A stretch of 64,000 nucleotides of DNA. Source: Spisula solida. Its lineage: Eukaryota; Mollusca; Bivalvia; Venerida; Mactridae. Shown piece after piece: positions 62,500-64,000 of this stretch. How positions within the stretch are numbered: position 1 is the stretch's first letter; every line of letters begins with the position of its first letter. Both the position numbers and the translations under genes were made by a program. The DNA is taken from the NCBI GenBank assembly GCA_947247005.1, contig OX365949.1:7698001-7762000 (forward strand), given 5' to 3'. The notes below the pieces were generated by a model, which was not told where the DNA came from, did no database searches, and saw only the letters and a program-made list of their open reading frames with translations.

Positions 62500-63442
62500 C
62501 TATTGTCACGTGATTATAATATATGTATTGTCATAGAAACAGCGTATGGAGATATGTGTCCGGTGTCATGTGATTATAATATATGTGTTGCCACAGAAAC
62601 AGCGTATGAAGATATTTGTCCATTGTCACGTGATTATAATATATGTATTGCCATAGAAACAGCGTATGAAGATATGTGTCCGGTGTCATGTGATTATAAT
62701 ATATGTGTTGCCACAGAAACAACGTATGAAGATATGTGTCCGTTGTCATGTGATTATGATATATGTATTGCCATAGAAACAGCGTATGAAGATATGTGTC
62801 CGTTGTCATGTGATTATAATATATGTATTGCCATAGAAACAGCGTATGAAGATATGTGTCCGTTGTCATGTGATTATAATATATGTGTTGCCACAGAAAC
62901 AGCGTATGAAGATATTTGTCCATTGGCATGTGATTATAATATATGTGTTGCCATAGAAACAGCGTATGAAGATATGTGCCCATTGTCACGTGATTATAAT
63001 ATATGTGTTGCCATAGAAACAGCGTATGAAGATATTTGTCCATTGGCATGTGATTATAATATATTTATTGCCACAGAAACAGCGTATGAAGATATTTGTC
63101 CATTGTCACGTGATTATAATATATGTATTGCCATAGAAACAGCGTATGAAGATATTTGTCCATTGTCACGTGATTATACTAAATGTATTGCCATAGAAAC
63201 AGCGTATGAAGATACTTGTCCATTGTCACGTGATTATAATATATGTATTGCCATAGAAACAGCGTATGAAGATATGTGTCCGTTGTCATGTGATTATAAT
63301 ATATGTGTTGCCACAGAAACAGCGTATGAAGATATTTATCCATTGGCATGTGATGATAATATATGTGTTGCCATAGAAACAGCGTTTGAAGACATGTGTC
63401 CATTGTCACGTGATTATATGTGTTGCCATAGAAACAGTGTAT
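62500..63442. repeat. 60-bp minisatellite, about 16 copies
   Basis: The unit contains CACGTGATTATAATATATG, then TTGCCATAGAAACAGCGTAT, then GAAGATATGTGTCC. The exact 60-bp period keeps frames open: 347 codons on plus (62503-63546) and two shorter frames on minus. Differences between units are mostly amino-acid changing in the plus frame (Arg/Cys, Ile/Val, Ile/Thr, Met/Ile, Ser/Ala), so protein-level constraint is not evident. It sits in intron 2 of the LITAF-like gene. Confidence 0.97.
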
Positions 63443-64000
63443 GTTTTTCTGACGTGCTATATATGGGGTGGACAGTTGACCTAGAATCCATTACCAACCC
63501 GTATACATTTACGTACGCCCTTCTCGCGGAGGCTACCTACATTTGAGGGGCATGACCATAACCATTGTCACAGAACGGCCAGCTTGCCCTGATGACAGTC
63601 TAGCCCTCTACCGACTGTGCTACTCGACTTGCATGACAGTAATCAAAATGACAAATATGTTGGGATGACGATCAGTTAGTATCATCAGTGCTAGCATTTT
63701 AATTGCGGAGTCTCTACACTGATATCCCGATAATTGTTGATTTTAACTAAACATGAACACAACTTATATCTCCATTAGAGCTCGGTAGCTTTGTTGAACT
63801 GCCTATATCCCATAATGACTTCCAGGGTTGTGCTCTCTGATTGGCTATTTTGGTCTGTAGGTCACATTTTAACTCCCATACTCCTAAATTGGACAGGTGT
63901 GCAAACAGGACCGGCACTCTGGGTCCTTTTATGTTTCAATTTTATGTTCGATATCATGGTTTCCCATAAAAATAAGCATCTAAACATGTGCAGAATTATT

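Larger units (their letters stand above)
62121..64000 (+). other. LITAF-like intron 2 (partial) with a 60-bp minisatellite
   Basis: The intron begins at the GTAAGT donor and runs to the window end. It holds a tRNA-like SINE fragment (62140-62300) and the 60-bp array at 62500-63442. From 63443 to 64000 I see no exon; in particular there is no His-x-Cys-Pro-x-Cys codon run that would mark the last LITAF exon. Confidence 0.6.

Overview
This is an AT-rich, intron-rich animal nuclear window, mostly intron and intergenic DNA with very little coding sequence. Two genes are recognisable from split exons whose splice sites and phases agree. An Iroquois-class (Irx) homeobox gene lies on the minus strand, and a LITAF-like gene on the plus strand. 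Two eukaryotic tRNA genes with internal pol III promoters, tRNA-derived SINEs, MITE-like inverted-repeat elements, LINE remnants and many satellites confirm a metazoan genome. The Irx N-terminal motif is the protostome-like type, and the repeat style and LITAF-like gene suggest a lophotrochozoan, possibly a bivalve mollusc. The exact taxon is inference.

Layout. 1-10.5 kb: non-coding, probably 3' intron or flank of Irx, with a 58-bp tandem array (3.2 kb), a MITE copy (3.8 kb) and SINE copies (6.1, 9.0 kb). 10.6-20.9 kb: Irx coding exon 2 (10585-10881, minus), an intron of about 10 kb, and a short exon 1 (20875-20922, minus). A CpG-richer patch with CCAAT boxes and a GC box (21.35-21.56 kb) fits its promoter. 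The homeobox exon was not found and should lie beyond the left edge. 22-53 kb: a gene-poor stretch with satellites, a second MITE copy (30.7 kb), a possible Cu/Zn-SOD-like terminal exon (35.7 kb, minus), a 400-bp foldback element (36.2 kb), LINE 3' tails, two inverted copies of a composite repeat (38 and 49 kb), and several low-repeat blocks rich in homeodomain-type motifs that could be Irx regulatory elements.

53-56.5 kb: two oppositely oriented (CGTT)n/(GAAC)n arrays enclose a divergent pair of tRNA genes (Asp-GUC minus, Glu-CUC plus), followed by a frameshifted LINE relic. 57.9-64 kb: the LITAF-like gene, with a proline-rich PPxY exon (57882-57963 coding) and a CxxC exon (61934-62120). Each of its two visible introns carries a large minisatellite: about 45 units of 29 bp, and about 16 units of 60 bp. 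The last LITAF exon, with the second zinc-binding CxxC, is not in the window.

The two genes are not obviously related in function: Irx proteins are patterning transcription factors, and LITAF proteins act on late endosomal or lysosomal membranes. I found no clear new multi-gene system. The most unusual features are the minisatellite load inside LITAF, the inverted microsatellite pair around the tRNAs, and the candidate conserved blocks near Irx.
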